Shown here: positions 28,442 through 28,835 of the stretch, piece by piece
Position numbering within the stretch: position 1 is the first letter of the stretch
Layout: each line of letters starts with the position of its first letter
From: a virus
Strand: one strand, 5' to 3'
DNA: 28,835 bases
IMG/VR virus record: IMGVR_UViG_3300047300_000522
Coordinates: 1 to 28,835 of that record
Made by a program: the position numbers and the translations under genes
Notes under the pieces: generated by a model
The model's input: the letters and a program-made list of their open reading frames with translations, nothing else
Told to the model about the DNA's origin: nothing
Databases searched by the model: none

Positions 28442-28545
28442 CTCTTTTCGACTTTCGCTTGTTGTTTTTTAAGATAAACTTTTAGCATCTTTTCGTACTG
28501 TTCTCGCTTTAGTACGTAGGTGGTAGGAAGTTTTTTATTGACCAT
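28438..28545 (-). CDS. Possible 35-residue basic peptide coupled to the holin
   Basis: The ORF encodes 35 residues starting MVNKKLPTTYVLKREQYEK and ending VYLKKQQAKVEKR, very basic. Its TGA overlaps the holin ATG by 4 bases (ATGA) and its first 37 bases overlap the end of the DUF6712-like gene in another frame. The overlap pattern favours translation, but its small size leaves doubt. It may serve only to couple holin translation. Confidence 0.4.
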   Translation of the reverse strand: MVNKKLPTTYVLKREQYEKMLKVYLKKQQAKVEKR

Positions 28546-28835
28546 TTATGACGTTGTGTTTTATAGCTATCTGAAACCAAAAAATTACTCTTTCCGTATG
28601 GATTCATATCGGGAAAGATATTGTTATCCGTGTTATTTGTGTATTCGGGGAATAAAGTTGTATTAAAACGCAAATAGTCAACCATTCTTTTGGTGTAGAA
28701 TCGCGCGTTCTCTCTCGCTTTCTCCTTCAAAGATTCCATTTCACCTTTGGTTACAGGCGTTGTATCTTCGCTTTGACGAGAAACCAAGTTGCCGTTATCG
28801 TGTTTATACAACAAAGACGGATATAACTCAACCAT
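28509..28835 (-). CDS. DUF6712-like head-tail connector candidate, C-terminal part (see 1-376)
   Basis: This is the 3' part of the 191-residue gene that begins at 376. In this window it reads to the right edge. Bases 28709-28835 duplicate 1-127. It includes VELYPSLLYKHDNGNLVSRQ, EMESLKEKARENARFYTKRM and the C-terminus HKWSIKNFLPPTY, ending with TAA at 28509-28511. On a linear reading this looks like a 108-residue gene with a start at the edge, which is an artefact. The head-tail connector role is inferred. Confidence 0.75.
   Translation of the reverse strand: MVELYPSLLYKHDNGNLVSRQSEDTTPVTKGEMESLKEKARENARFYTKRMVDYLRFNTTLFPEYTNNTDNNIFPDMNPYGKSNFLVSDSYKTQRHKWSIKNFLPPTY
28709..28835. repeat. 127-bp terminal direct repeat (contig overlap), right copy
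   Basis: This is identical to bases 1-127. It closes the circle. Confidence 0.95.

Noticed and set aside
1-28835. Integrase, CI-type repressor and tRNA or CRISPR genes
   Set aside because: None was found on either strand. The HTH protein at 20220-20453 alone does not show lysogeny.

Overview
The window is a complete small tailed-phage genome. The first 127 bases are repeated exactly as the last 127 (1-127 = 28709-28835), and one gene reads through the join without a frame change. The unit is therefore a circle of 28,708 bp, or a circularly permuted linear molecule that assembled as a circle. The host is most likely a member of the Bacteroidota. The DNA is AT-rich, Shine-Dalgarno sites are largely absent, one promoter fits the Bacteroidota pattern TTG-N19-TAnnTTTG, and the virion proteins (XkdF-type protease, ADGTEVY-type scaffold, MNYLQTNTASQ-type protein, DUF6712-like protein) are of kinds I know from Bacteroidota phages. 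A tape measure and a tail assembly chaperone with a -1 frameshift point to a long-tailed siphovirus. I see no integrase, tRNA or CRISPR array, so a lytic lifestyle is likely.

There are two divergent arms that meet head to head at about 18.67-18.82 kb and tail to tail at about 26.06-26.14 kb. The plus arm (18.8-26.1 kb) looks early. It holds small unknown proteins, zinc-ribbon proteins, an SSB-like protein with a DLPF tip, an HTH protein, a DnaA domain IV-like protein, a probable replication protein, a C5-cytosine methyltransferase, the large terminase, a MazG-like pyrophosphohydrolase and a lipoprotein. It ends in a strong intrinsic terminator.

The minus arm (18.67 kb down to 1, then 28.7 down to 26.06 kb across the join) looks late. 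It opens with a VRR-NUC nuclease and a sigma-70-like factor. These are followed by a zinc protein, a membrane protein and a 361-bp non-coding region that contains a homopurine mirror repeat. Next come a TerS-like protein, tail chaperone, tail terminator, fibre, tail-tip proteins and tape measure. Then come the head genes (protease, scaffold, capsid, tail-tube-like protein, portal, connector) and finally lysis (holin, M15 endolysin, metallophosphoesterase, spanin-like pair). The tail module precedes the head module, the reverse of the lambda order, and the large terminase lies alone on the other strand.

The most interesting points are: (1) a dual-coding stretch in which a 222-codon ORF runs in the +1 frame inside the methyltransferase gene and also looks like a conserved protein; (2) a -1 frameshift on a U-run in the tail chaperone gene, and a similar A-run in the portal gene; (3) the 26-nt homopurine mirror repeat with nearby hairpins; (4) a phage sigma factor at the head of the late arm; (5) paralogous small proteins, one in each arm; (6) a terminator embedded in the coding sequence of a convergent gene. 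At least nine genes of 35-58 codons or so were found by reading tight overlaps and short gaps.
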